A DNA stretch of 64,000 nt from Niabella sp. (GCA_017744715.1 JAGIAT010000003.1:248001-312000); one strand, 5' to 3'. Positions 1 through 6,449 are shown, numbered from the stretch's first letter. Made by a program: numbers and translations. Notes: generated by a model from the letters alone, not told the origin.

Positions 1-41
1 TTAGCTATGTCATGGTGTAGCTCCTTATTTATTGGATGCAT
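1..41 (-). CDS. Start of next phage gene (partial)
   Basis: An ATG at 41 on the minus strand opens a frame with no stop to the window edge (13 codons, beginning MHPINKELHH). It lies 25 bp downstream of the preceding gene, as expected for the gene after the terminase block, often the portal. Too little is present to name it. Confidence 0.3.
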   Translation of the reverse strand, partial: MHPINKELHHDIA

Positions 42-66
42 AGCGTATGTTACTGCTTTCTCCATA

Positions 67-309
67 TCAATTCATTTTCTTGTAAAACGCCTTCGCCTTT
101 TCAACTATCTTGTTTGGATCGTTTTCCTGCCACTCCTGGATTACCTTGGTGCCGGATTCGGTGGACATCTCTAGCCGTCCATGATACAAGATCGGATTTA
201 TCCAGTCTTTGTCTATTTGAAACAGGAAGCCCTTCATTCTCTCATTCTTGAATGTTAGCCCCTCAAATGGAGTCTGTGGTTCTTTGCCTGGTAATGTTTT
301 GTCACTCAT
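67..309 (-). CDS. Phage hypothetical protein, 80 aa
   Basis: A small soluble protein of unknown function between the large terminase gene and the gene leaving the window. I start it at the ATG at 309 (MSDKTLPGK) because the frame upstream of it runs into a repetitive intergenic stretch. A -7-like TACCTTTG with TTTG 17 bp upstream lies just before this start, so transcription may restart here with almost no leader, but that is weak evidence. The C-terminus is Lys-rich. No family recognised. Confidence 0.6.
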   Translation of the reverse strand: MSDKTLPGKEPQTPFEGLTFKNERMKGFLFQIDKDWINPILYHGRLEMSTESGTKVIQEWQENDPNKIVEKAKAFYKKMN

Positions 310-358
310 TCCACAAAGGTAACCCAACACCCAACACCCAAAACATAACAATAGCCAC

Positions 359-1522
359 TTATGCCCATATTTTGGACCAGCTAGCGGGTTGCGCCAGGGT
401 CATCATTTCATGGTATCGAACTGCGTCAATCAAGTGATCTAAGCCGCAGGGTTTATTCAGCGTAACCCCGTTTTTATCCTTATCCCAGCAGTACCCTCGC
501 AGCTCCTTTATCAGGTTTGTGGATCGCGCCGTAACTAGGTACCTTTGCCCCTGCATTAGCTGGATGCCATAATTAATACTATCTGTACCCTTCTTTGTTG
601 GCTCTATCCGATGGATCCCGCAGTTGCGTATTTCGTCAATACTCTTTGGTTCGGCGCTATCTGCGTAAATGGGCACATCATTATCCAATACAGCGGCGAT
701 GGCGCTGTTTACTAACTTTGTTTGGTAACACCTTTCGTCAAGGATCCGGTAGTCATTCCATTTGTACACATCTGCAACAGCTGTAGGGTCGTTTGAGTAA
801 CCGAAATCAAGGCCCCGTCCAATTAGCCTGGCGTCTGCCGGGATATTTGATATCTGGTCCCAGTTGTCGAAAACAACACCTTCCAGCATTCCAAGCTGTC
901 CCAATCCATACACCAGCCACCAGTTCTCCCAATATTTCGATGTTTCCGCCTTTTTCTTAGCCTTTTCTATTTCTTTGATAATGGACGGGCTTAGTGCGTC
1001 ATTATCCTTATATGTCAACGTAAGCCATTCGGCATCATCATCATGCATTAGTTCTGTGTATGCCCAGAATTCGACAGACGGATTCCAGTCTAACCAAATT
1101 TCATCCCTGGTGCGGATCGCTAGTTGATGGTATGTCTCGAAATTGATATTGTTAGCCTCATTTACGTACAATATATGCCTCCTTGGTCCTCTCACATTCT
1201 CCTCCTGGTCAGCACTAAAGAATTCTATATAGCTACCATTAGAAAAGTTGTACTTTAATAAAGTGCGGTTCCAGTTGGCATCAATATACCTATTTGTTGC
1301 CTGCATTATTTTGATGAAGTCTTTCATCGCTCCCCGCCGGAGATGTGGTATAGTCTCCGAAACGACCGAAATTTCAAGTCTTGGAGTTCTGGCTGCCTTA
1401 TCTATGAGTATAGGAAGTATCCCGAATGTCTTTCCTGCACTAGATCCTCCAGGGATACACTTAATCCGCTTGGTTAGCTTCCGTAGCTTTCTGATCGCTG
1501 TAGTATATGCAAAATCACTCAT
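359..1522 (-). CDS. terL: Terminase large subunit
   Basis: The ATPase-nuclease motor that packages phage DNA into the prohead. The ATPase half shows Walker A GGSSAGKT at residues 25-32 and a Walker B-like ILYVNEAN at about 117-124. The nuclease half shows LDFGYSNDP at about residue 240, an acidic ADSAEP segment and DHLIDAVRY near the C-terminus, the pattern of PBSX/Terminase_3 family enzymes. At 387 aa it is normal to slightly short for the family. I use the ATG at 1522 because it overlaps the small subunit stop by eight bases; the frame extends further upstream only through that gene. Confidence 0.93.
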   Translation of the reverse strand: MSDFAYTTAIRKLRKLTKRIKCIPGGSSAGKTFGILPILIDKAARTPRLEISVVSETIPHLRRGAMKDFIKIMQATNRYIDANWNRTLLKYNFSNGSYIEFFSADQEENVRGPRRHILYVNEANNINFETYHQLAIRTRDEIWLDWNPSVEFWAYTELMHDDDAEWLTLTYKDNDALSPSIIKEIEKAKKKAETSKYWENWWLVYGLGQLGMLEGVVFDNWDQISNIPADARLIGRGLDFGYSNDPTAVADVYKWNDYRILDERCYQTKLVNSAIAAVLDNDVPIYADSAEPKSIDEIRNCGIHRIEPTKKGTDSINYGIQLMQGQRYLVTARSTNLIKELRGYCWDKDKNGVTLNKPCGLDHLIDAVRYHEMMTLAQPASWSKIWA

Positions 1523-1934
1523 CTCCGAACAATGGCTGCTCAACAATAACCTTTGATTCTGTACGCTCAGACAACCCATTAAGGCGTTGAGTGATACTTG
1601 GGTTGTATGAACCAACCATGCCGCCCGTTATCTGATCCTCCCTAATTTGCAAGCGTATTGCGCGACAGATACCCAAAAAATCGTCGTACGCTCCGTTTTG
1701 GTTGCTAAAATATTGATCCAGGCTTTGAGGCCCTCCATCAAACGATGACACAAATATCTCAAACCCTTCCATTGTTAGCGGGCGCTCTCGTTCGCGGAAT
1801 ACGCGTTTAGCATTCTTCCCCACATAGTCTTCTATTTTGATTGGATTACTTTTTACCCATGTTTTATACTGCACAAAAAGACTGTGCATATCATCTGGTG
1901 TCTTTATAGACTTTGGCCTTCCACGCGCTGCCAT
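1515..1934 (-). CDS. terS: Terminase small subunit, gp3-like
   Basis: The DNA-recognition subunit of the packaging motor, 139 aa. The N-terminus GRPKSIKTPDDM and the C-terminal stretch with GGMVGSYNPSITQRL followed by NGLSER resemble the P22 gp3-type small terminase family (GP3_package). It lies directly upstream of the large subunit with an eight-base ATGAGTGA-type overlap, so the two are probably translationally coupled. A TATCTTTG -7 element is located just upstream. Confidence 0.85.
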   Translation of the reverse strand: MAARGRPKSIKTPDDMHSLFVQYKTWVKSNPIKIEDYVGKNAKRVFRERERPLTMEGFEIFVSSFDGGPQSLDQYFSNQNGAYDDFLGICRAIRLQIREDQITGGMVGSYNPSITQRLNGLSERTESKVIVEQPLFGDE

Positions 1935-1954
1935 ATTTCATAGATTTGTCCTTA

Positions 1955-1962
1955 CAAAGATA
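1955..1962 (-). promoter_or_regulatory. Candidate -7 element for terminase operon
   Basis: On the minus strand the bases read TATCTTTG, matching the Bacteroidota -7 consensus TAnnTTTG, 21 bp before the terS start. No good TTTG -33 element sits at the right spacing, so it may be activator-dependent, as late phage promoters often are, or it may be chance. Confidence 0.35.
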
Positions 1963-1991
1963 ATCAATATTGCTCAAAACCGAAAAACCGC

Positions 1992-2180
1992 CTACCTAAT
2001 ATTAACCGCCTTTATCCCTAGTTTGGTACATATGGACAACAAAACAGGAAACGCTGGCCACTGGGCTCCAACCTCAATCCGTTGATAGCTGCGTAGGGTG
2101 AGGCCGCATACGTCAGCCATTTCTTGCTGCGTCAGTTCTTTCTTTTTGCGGGCGGCCTTTATTTGTTCGTACCAGGTCAT
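1992..2180 (-). CDS. Small XRE-family HTH protein
   Basis: A 62-residue Cro/CI-type helix-turn-helix protein. Residues about 10-55 (KKKELTQQEMADVCGLTLRS onward) carry the Thr-Gln-Gln-Glu-Met turn typical of XRE repressors. I choose the ATG at 2180 over the TTG two codons upstream. It stops with TAG. It is positioned between terS and a 33-aa membrane protein gene and may regulate the switch to packaging genes, which is inference from position. Confidence 0.8.
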   Translation of the reverse strand: MTWYEQIKAARKKKELTQQEMADVCGLTLRSYQRIEVGAQWPAFPVLLSICTKLGIKAVNIR

Positions 2181-2241
2181 GGGCAAATTTAATTAATTAT
2201 CTTTGCACTTTGTTCCCGCTTCGGCGGGGGTGATTAATTAT

Positions 2242-2265
2242 AGGCCCTGGAGTGATTACCAGGGC
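2242..2265. terminator. Intergenic GC-rich hairpin
   Basis: Perfect eight-base arms GGCCCTGG and CCAGGGCC enclose an eight-base loop. On the plus strand it is followed by GTTTTAGTTT, a plausible intrinsic terminator. On the minus strand it lies just after the stop of the 33-aa gene with only a weak T-run. It may serve both directions. Confidence 0.6.
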
Positions 2266-2274
2266 CGTTTTAGT

Positions 2275-2376
2275 TTAGATAAGGCAACCAGCCAAGGAAA
2301 GTATCAAGCAAATGGCTATTGTCAATAAAGTATAATCCTGTCTTTTTTCACGTTTAAATGCTGTATCCTTTTTCAT
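2275..2376 (-). CDS. 33-aa single-pass membrane protein
   Basis: An ATG at 2376, after an A-rich leader with TTTACAAAA, opens a 33-codon frame: a basic N-terminus (MKKDTAFKREKRQD) then about 17 hydrophobic residues (LLTIAICLILSLAGCLI) to the stop. The topology predicts an inner-membrane microprotein with a cytoplasmic basic head. It has its own flanking hairpins at both ends. The C-terminal LAGC resembles a lipobox but sits too near the end to be a lipoprotein signal. Function unknown. Confidence 0.6.
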   Translation of the reverse strand: MKKDTAFKREKRQDYTLLTIAICLILSLAGCLI

Positions 2377-2401
2377 TTTTGTAAATTTAATGTTTTAAAA
2401 T

Positions 2402-2425
2402 AGCCCCGGAATGGTTACCGGAGCC
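2402..2425 (-). terminator. Intrinsic terminator after 64-aa gene
   Basis: On the minus strand a GGCTCCGG / CCGGGGCT stem with an eight-base loop is followed by ATTTTAAAA, ten bases after the stop of the 2435-2629 gene. Confidence 0.55.
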
Positions 2426-2434
2426 TTGGTTTTG

Positions 2435-2629
2435 TTAAGCTTCTGACTCTTGTAACACCAGTTCTAAGATGTTAACTTGAGCTTCAGTTTGCTTAATGAG
2501 CATATCCAACTCAATCATCCATTTGTGTTTCGCTGGGTAAGTGCTTCTTATGTACACTTCATTGCCCATTTTTAATTCGTGGCGCTTACGCTCCAACGTT
2601 TCGCGAACTACTTTTTCTAATTTTTCCAT
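2435..2629 (-). CDS. Phage hypothetical protein, 64 aa
   Basis: A charged, probably all-helical protein (Lys/Glu-rich N-terminus, Gln/Glu-rich C-terminus), coiled-coil-like at residues 38-60. It has its own promoter with a 21-bp palindrome in the spacer and its own terminator, so it is expressed as a separately controlled unit, possibly together with the 33-aa membrane gene downstream. No family recognised. Confidence 0.6.
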   Translation of the reverse strand: MEKLEKVVRETLERKRHELKMGNEVYIRSTYPAKHKWMIELDMLIKQTEAQVNILELVLQESEA

Positions 2630-2683
2630 TTGTTTTTTGTTTTGTGCGGTTGATTAGGCCGCGGTGACTAATTAATTACCCTA

Positions 2684-2716
2684 CAAATATACGACATAAT
2701 ATGTCGTATTTCCAAA
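2684..2716 (-). promoter_or_regulatory. Promoter with palindromic operator in the spacer
   Basis: Read on the minus strand: a -33 TTTG at 2716-2713, a 21-bp spacer, and a perfect -7 TATATTTG at 2691-2684. A 21-bp perfect palindrome (2689-2709; ten-base arms ATACGACATA and TATGTCGTAT around one A) fills the spacer, so a bound dimer would exclude RNA polymerase. It drives the 64-aa gene at 2629. The same layout occurs at 18956-18988. Confidence 0.75.
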
Positions 2717-2759
2717 TATTTTATACTCTTTTTTTAAAAATGTGGATAACTAAAAAAAT

Positions 2760-2782
2760 GCCCGATGTAGAAACACCGGGCC
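2760..2782 (-). terminator. Intrinsic terminator, conserved-loop hairpin
   Basis: On the minus strand a GCCCGGTGT / ACATCGGGC stem with a TTTCT-type loop is followed by ATTTTTTTAG. It ends the operon whose last gene is 2803-3261. The loop sequence GTTTCTACA recurs in hairpins at 16059 and 18623. Confidence 0.75.
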
Positions 2783-2802
2783 TTCCATTAAATCATAAAA
2801 AA

Positions 2803-3261
2803 TCAAAACGTTTCCAAGTCCTCCTTCAGACTACCGTAATTGAGCGCCGTATACCGCATGATAATGATTCCAGCCAAGGCTGCGGCGCGGTACTTATCCG
2901 TGTCTCCGCTATACCCCTTGATTCCCGTATGCCGGCTTTTGTCTGAAATGATGCCCTCATATTCGACCCCATACCTCTTACCCTGAAATTCAAAGAAGTA
3001 ATCCAGCCGCCAGGCTCTTTCTTCGGCAAATCGGTATTCTCCATATAGAACTATTCCCCGGACCTGGCAGAACTCGAAAAGCGATGCCTCAATACTCATC
3101 TTCTCACGGGACTTCTGCGGGTAAACCTTAGAGATGATTATCCCACCGATACGGGATCCGGATACATCTTTTTTTCGTGCCGGTTCAAAGAGGTGCTTAT
3201 TCTTTTCCCAAACAGCTGATTTTTTGAGCTGGGGTATGGTGATGGTGGCGGAGCGTTTCAC
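2803..3261 (-). CDS. PD-(D/E)XK-type endonuclease-like protein
   Basis: A 152-aa protein whose C-terminal half reads like the VSR/DUF559-like nuclease fold: WRLDYFFEF (about residues 86-94, Asp at the fold's first acidic site), VEYEG (about 100), H111 in SRHTGIKGYSGDTDKY, then AAALAGIIIMRYT. Many phage proteins carry the same EG...RH...D.EKY...A...G...RxT pattern. The substrate is unknown; a role in recombination or DNA repair is inferred. The start is GTG at 3261, overlapping the previous stop as GTGA. It is the last gene of an ATGA-linked string and is followed by a terminator. Confidence 0.65.
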   Translation of the reverse strand: MKRSATITIPQLKKSAVWEKNKHLFEPARKKDVSGSRIGGIIISKVYPQKSREKMSIEASLFEFCQVRGIVLYGEYRFAEERAWRLDYFFEFQGKRYGVEYEGIISDKSRHTGIKGYSGDTDKYRAAALAGIIIMRYTALNYGSLKEDLETF

Positions 3262-3425
3262 TCAGACTCAATTTTATGCTCACATTTGCCATCCACAGGC
3301 TGGAATATTGCCATTGATAAATATTTTTCATTTCCATGCTGAAGATCCAGCCACCTCAGGCAGGTTTCTCGTAACGGACATTCATCGTTGCAGCAGCGGG
3401 ATATGTCGTTGTGTAGTTTTTTCAT
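3258..3425 (-). CDS. 55-aa Cys-rich phage microprotein
   Basis: A 55-codon frame from ATG 3425 to TGA 3258. Its stop overlaps the GTG of the nuclease-like gene and its start overlaps the stop of the gene upstream (ATGA). It has five cysteines, including CC at 11-12, CPLRETC at 16-22 and one near the C-terminus, suggesting a bound metal. Both overlaps strongly support it as a real gene. Function unknown. Confidence 0.65.
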   Translation of the reverse strand: MKKLHNDISRCCNDECPLRETCLRWLDLQHGNEKYLSMAIFQPVDGKCEHKIESE

Positions 3426-3625
3426 TTTACCTTCTTTTTAAATAACGGGCAGGCCTGGTCGGTTACTTTTATTTTCAGCAGGCCGTTATAGGTGCGATTA
3501 CTTTTTCGGGCACCACAGTACTGGATGATTGATCCGCCGCATTGGTGCCGCTGCCGATGTTCGCAATGACGGCAGGTTTCCGTTACCGGTACAGGATCAA
3601 TGTCGAATAGTTTTCCATTACTCAT
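3422..3625 (-). CDS. 67-aa Cys-rich phage protein
   Basis: Contains CRHCEHRQRHQC in the N-terminal third, further Cys in YCGARKSN and a late Cys in QACPLF, a layout like a zinc- or iron-sulphur-binding small protein. Its stop overlaps the next start as ATGA, placing it in the coupled string from 4511 down to 2803. No known function. Confidence 0.65.
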   Translation of the reverse strand: MSNGKLFDIDPVPVTETCRHCEHRQRHQCGGSIIQYCGARKSNRTYNGLLKIKVTDQACPLFKKKVK

Positions 3626-3626
3626 C

Positions 3627-4097
3627 TTACTTGTTTAAAAAGATATAGTCTCCATTATCGCCTATGAAATGATAGAATCCAAACACATTATGATACATAT
3701 CAGTCAAATACCTCATTTCCGTTTTAACAACCTCTTTTTTATAGCTATCAAAGATGTACAGCCATTTATCGCTGTCGATCAAACCGGATATAAAGTGTAT
3801 CAGTTTCGAGTGTTCACTTATTTGTACATCAAAAAGAACAGGGAGATGTAAATCAGATTCTACTGGATGATATTCAAAAAATGGTGCAGGAAGCGGACCT
3901 CTCTCGTTATCATAATAGAATGGCTCGATCGAAAAAGCGTGCCCGTCTTCCCTTATCCATCTGTTCAGCTGAGACAGATTATTACCTTTTTTTGACTCTT
4001 CTATGCGACATTCGGTCACCCTAAAATCATCAAAGATGTTCGCTACGGAGTAAAGCCCACATCCATATGCCTCCGTTTGATTATACTTAATTTTCAT
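3627..4097 (-). CDS. C39-like cysteine peptidase (putative)
   Basis: 156 residues with a papain-like arrangement: Cys in AYGCGLYSVANIF (Cys13), His in SKLIHFISG (about residue 102) and Asp in YIFDSYK (about 116). The Cys-Gly-x-x-Ser-x-A-N segment and the later Leu-Ile-His-Phe strand match peptidase C39/NlpC-like folds that cut near Gly-Gly leaders or act on peptidoglycan or host proteins. There is no signal peptide, so it would act in the cytoplasm. Its start overlaps a 28-aa membrane gene. The assignment rests on motif spacing alone. Confidence 0.5.
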   Translation of the reverse strand: MKIKYNQTEAYGCGLYSVANIFDDFRVTECRIEESKKGNNLSQLNRWIREDGHAFSIEPFYYDNERGPLPAPFFEYHPVESDLHLPVLFDVQISEHSKLIHFISGLIDSDKWLYIFDSYKKEVVKTEMRYLTDMYHNVFGFYHFIGDNGDYIFLNK

Positions 4098-4180
4098 CGT
4101 CTTTTACCTTTTACTACCGCCCATCCAACCCCGGCTGAATAAACAGCCAGGAAGGCCGTGATTATTATTGTTGTTGTCAT
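4094..4180 (-). CDS. 28-aa membrane microprotein
   Basis: An ATG-to-TGA frame of 28 codons: one hydrophobic helix (IIITAFLAVYSAGVGWAVV) and a basic tail KGKRR. Both ends overlap neighbours as ATGA, which argues strongly for translation. The layout (N-out or short N-in helix, positive tail) resembles the 29-aa gene at 7023-7112. Function unknown. Confidence 0.55.
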   Translation of the reverse strand: MTTTIIITAFLAVYSAGVGWAVVKGKRR

Positions 4181-4365
4181 TCTCTGCCAGTTCTATTTTG
4201 TTGACAAACCTCGGCGTAATATTCAGTGTAGCATTTGCCACAAACGGGCGGAATAGGGTCATCATCCGGATCCGGTATTAAGTCAGGCCCTTTAGCAAGC
4301 AGTATTATTTCGCCACATATATCACATTTTGTGGATACAATTTCGATGTCATTTTCGTTAGTCAT
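4177..4365 (-). CDS. 62-aa zinc-ribbon protein
   Basis: Two CxxC knuckles (CDICGE near residue 14 and CGKCYT near 43) separated by an acidic Asp/Pro-rich linker form a minimal zinc ribbon. A strong Shine-Dalgarno AAAAGGAGG precedes the ATG, and both ends overlap neighbouring genes by ATGA. Likely a nucleic-acid or protein adaptor, though the target is unknown. Confidence 0.65.
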   Translation of the reverse strand: MTNENDIEIVSTKCDICGEIILLAKGPDLIPDPDDDPIPPVCGKCYTEYYAEVCQQNRTGRE

Positions 4366-4511
4366 TTCTTCCTCCTTTTTGGTTTTGTGTAATTCGATGG
4401 ATATTTTTTATGCTTGGTGCCAGCGGCGACCTTATTTGCATAAGGCGAAGGCTCTTTCATTGCCGCCTTTATAGATTCATAATCTTTATATTGCTCCTCT
4501 TTTGTTTTCAT
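4362..4511 (-). CDS. 49-aa basic phage protein
   Basis: A 49-codon frame from ATG 4511 to TGA 4362, overlapping the zinc-ribbon start as ATGA. The C-terminal half is strongly basic (KHKKYPSNYTKPKRRKK) and may bind nucleic acid. The N-terminal half is charged and helical. It is the first member of the overlap-linked string that ends at 2803. Confidence 0.55.
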   Translation of the reverse strand: MKTKEEQYKDYESIKAAMKEPSPYANKVAAGTKHKKYPSNYTKPKRRKK

Positions 4512-4513
4512 AA

Positions 4514-4780
4514 TTACTTATCGCCCTCCGGGCCGGTTTTACTTTTTAATTGATTTTCTGCGGCCCTCATTGTTTTTAATTTTTCTATTTCATTTTTTAC
4601 TCCATCTGTTGACGCTAAGTCCACACACACCTGCAAAAACAACCTAACTACCTCATTAATAACATACCGAGGCTTGTAGTTCTTCTCAATAAGAAACGTC
4701 TCCATCTGCTCCCAATTTGAATACCCATCATTACGTGCCGACTCGTCCATAAGACGGATTATAAATTCCTCATTACTCAT
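4514..4780 (-). CDS. Phage hypothetical protein, 88 aa
   Basis: A soluble, helical, acidic-basic mixed protein without recognised motifs. It follows a short hairpin cassette (CCCCGGTAGGGG) placed directly after the upstream stop codon. Typical of phage early-region accessory genes. Confidence 0.55.
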   Translation of the reverse strand: MSNEEFIIRLMDESARNDGYSNWEQMETFLIEKNYKPRYVINEVVRLFLQVCVDLASTDGVKNEIEKLKTMRAAENQLKSKTGPEGDK

Positions 4781-4810
4781 ACTCTTTTCTTTTACCCCCT
4801 ACCGGGGTGG

Positions 4811-4996
4811 TTAAACATTCTTTAAATTGTAATAATTCCCCTTGTGGCATTTTTTTGTTTCAATTTCCTCCGCGGTTGCTAACCGCCAAAGTCTGTTAAC
4901 TGGGAAGCGAGCATAGCTATACTCCATTCGGCCTTTAGGGATCTCCTTGCCGTCTATTTCATAAGACATCACACAGATAATCCACCTTCCTTTCAT
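4811..4996 (-). CDS. Phage hypothetical protein, 61 aa
   Basis: A small mixed alpha/beta protein beginning MKGRWIICVMSYEIDGKEI. Its leader again holds a small hairpin (GCC-TTC-GGGC) straight after the upstream TAA, then an A-run as ribosome landing site. No family recognised. Confidence 0.55.
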   Translation of the reverse strand: MKGRWIICVMSYEIDGKEIPKGRMEYSYARFPVNRLWRLATAEEIETKKCHKGNYYNLKNV

Positions 4997-5022
4997 ATTA
5001 TTTTTTTTGTGCCCGAAGGCGG

Positions 5023-5268
5023 TTAAATTTTCGATAGTGACATTACGCAGTAGTCCGGTTCGATTCCAAACTGACCGCCGTTCAGAATGTAATCAACTCT
5101 CCGGTGCAAGATCCTACCGGTATATACGTTCCCATCAGGCGAATACTCTCGCAAAAGCAACTCATCGCCAATTAGATATGTCCTGTCATTTTTTCTCACT
5201 TCAAAATTTTTCGACCCTGAAACCAAGGCTGCGAAATATTCCGGGTGCGTTTTTAGATCATGTATCAT
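5023..5268 (-). CDS. DUF3850 (ASCH/PUA-like) protein
   Basis: Matches the DUF3850 pattern from end to end: HDLKTHPEYFAALVSGSKNF, then EVRKNDRTY, IGDELLLREY and YTGRILHRRVDYIL. These small ASCH-fold proteins are common in phages and are presumed to bind RNA or modified nucleotides. 81 aa is typical for the family. The ATG follows AAGGAG and overlaps the stop of a start-less frame upstream. Confidence 0.85.
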   Translation of the reverse strand: MIHDLKTHPEYFAALVSGSKNFEVRKNDRTYLIGDELLLREYSPDGNVYTGRILHRRVDYILNGGQFGIEPDYCVMSLSKI

Positions 5269-5366
5269 TTCTCCTTATTTACAATTACAAAACAGCGTTC
5301 CCGGTCCAGTACCTTTTCCTGGGCGGCCTGCCAGGTTTTTAAATCTTCATAATAACCAGCCCATCT
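5265..5366 (-). other. Open frame without a clear start codon
   Basis: A protein-like frame (RWAGYYEDLKTWQAAQEKVL, then DRERCFVIVNKEK) ends in TGA overlapping the DUF3850 ATG, exactly like the coupled genes nearby. It has no ATG, GTG or TTG before the next upstream stop. An ATG at 5389 in another frame gives only 16 codons. It may need a one-base frameshift, a non-standard start, or be a decayed gene. Confidence 0.35.
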
Positions 5367-5400
5367 GATATTTGTATTTGCTTACTCATTGTCTTTGATT

Positions 5401-6222
5401 TTAAATTTTACTTAAATCGTATGTACCGCATAGTCCATTGCACTCAACCAATGGCTCCGGCTCACGCCCTGTTTTCATAGATATATCTTTGATGTGCGGA
5501 TATTTTGGGTGGGGTATCAAAAACAGCGGTTTGCTTTTTTCGCCCTTTTTAACAGCCTGGTCTTTTAGGCAGGTCACCGGTTCCCCCTTCATATCGGTAA
5601 GCTCGTGTTCAACCTTTGCCATTGCGGCAAACTTTTCAGGAAAGTCCCGTTGTATCTTTTGCCAATAACCGATACCACCTTGAACGCATCCGGTTCCGAA
5701 GCAATTGTTATTGCTAAATCCAAGCTTGTACATTTCAGGGATAGCAATTCCCGCTTCTGTGATAATTTCAATACATTTTTTCTTTGTATAGCCCAATGCA
5801 AGCAACGGATAAAAAGGATTGGCTTCCGGATAATTCAAAGTCATAGCCTTAGCCCTTTTTGGCTCATCAATGTCAAATCCGAAGATCTGAAACCTGAAGT
5901 CGGGATTATCTTTCATAAACTGTTTCCTAACATCCCTTTTTAAACTGCTGCTACATATTGCGCCGGAAGCCACATTCAGGCTGTAAAAACGGTACCAAAC
6001 ATCCTGAATGCTTCTATACTTAGAGCTGCTTATTATCTCGATCTCCCGTCCGTACCAATCTTCACAATCCCCCCTGAAACGATCCGTATCGGGATGCTCA
6101 TTGCGTGTTCCGATCTGAATAATTCGGCAATTCTCCAAGCCGAACAACTCAATAGCGATCTTACACGCAACTGCGGATGTGACCCCACCAGACCACCAGC
6201 ATATAATTTGATTATCCCTCAT
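5401..6222 (-). CDS. PAPS-reductase-like PP-loop ATPase
   Basis: A 273-aa adenine-nucleotide alpha-hydrolase of the phosphoadenosine phosphosulfate reductase superfamily. The PP-loop SGGVTSAVA is at residues 11-19. Later come GAICSSSLKRDVRKQF, an ADP/PAPS-binding-like segment, and Cys residues in NNNCFGTGCVQGG and CNGLCG that could hold a metal. In phages such proteins are thought to serve nucleotide or DNA modification rather than sulphate assimilation; the partner is not known. It starts back-to-back with the plus-strand gene at 6252. Confidence 0.8.
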   Translation of the reverse strand: MRDNQIICWWSGGVTSAVACKIAIELFGLENCRIIQIGTRNEHPDTDRFRGDCEDWYGREIEIISSSKYRSIQDVWYRFYSLNVASGAICSSSLKRDVRKQFMKDNPDFRFQIFGFDIDEPKRAKAMTLNYPEANPFYPLLALGYTKKKCIEIITEAGIAIPEMYKLGFSNNNCFGTGCVQGGIGYWQKIQRDFPEKFAAMAKVEHELTDMKGEPVTCLKDQAVKKGEKSKPLFLIPHPKYPHIKDISMKTGREPEPLVECNGLCGTYDLSKI

Positions 6223-6251
6223 TTTCAGTACTTTTAATTTTAAAATTTGTT

Positions 6252-6449
6252 ATGCGAAAAGTTTTATATCGATCCCCCGGCGGCTCGTCATTTGACAAAA
6301 CCGGTTTCTTTCATGGCATGGGTAACGACCTGGTTAACATAAAAGGACAATACTTCACTGTTACCGTTGCTATTGTAGAGACCGAAGAAGGGAGGCTGAT
6401 CAAGCTTGATGTTGAGGATTTAAAATTCTCTGACGCTGCGGAAGGATGA
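6252..6449 (+). CDS. Small phage protein, GFFH/AIVE type
   Basis: A 65-aa protein on the opposite strand to its neighbours. Its sequence has the pattern of a common small phage family: TGFFHGMG, then YFTVTVAIVETEEGRLIKL and VEDLKF at the end. It is divergent from the PP-loop gene (29 bp apart), and its last 50 bases overlap, tail to tail, the end of the MT-A70 methylase gene. The coding pattern persuades me it is real, despite the strand. Confidence 0.6.
   Translation: MRKVLYRSPGGSSFDKTGFFHGMGNDLVNIKGQYFTVTVAIVETEEGRLIKLDVEDLKFSDAAEG

Noticed and set aside
3258-3425. Diversity-generating retroelement or reverse transcriptase region in the prophage
   Set aside because: No reverse transcriptase motif (YxDD) in any frame I read, and no template/variable repeat pair.
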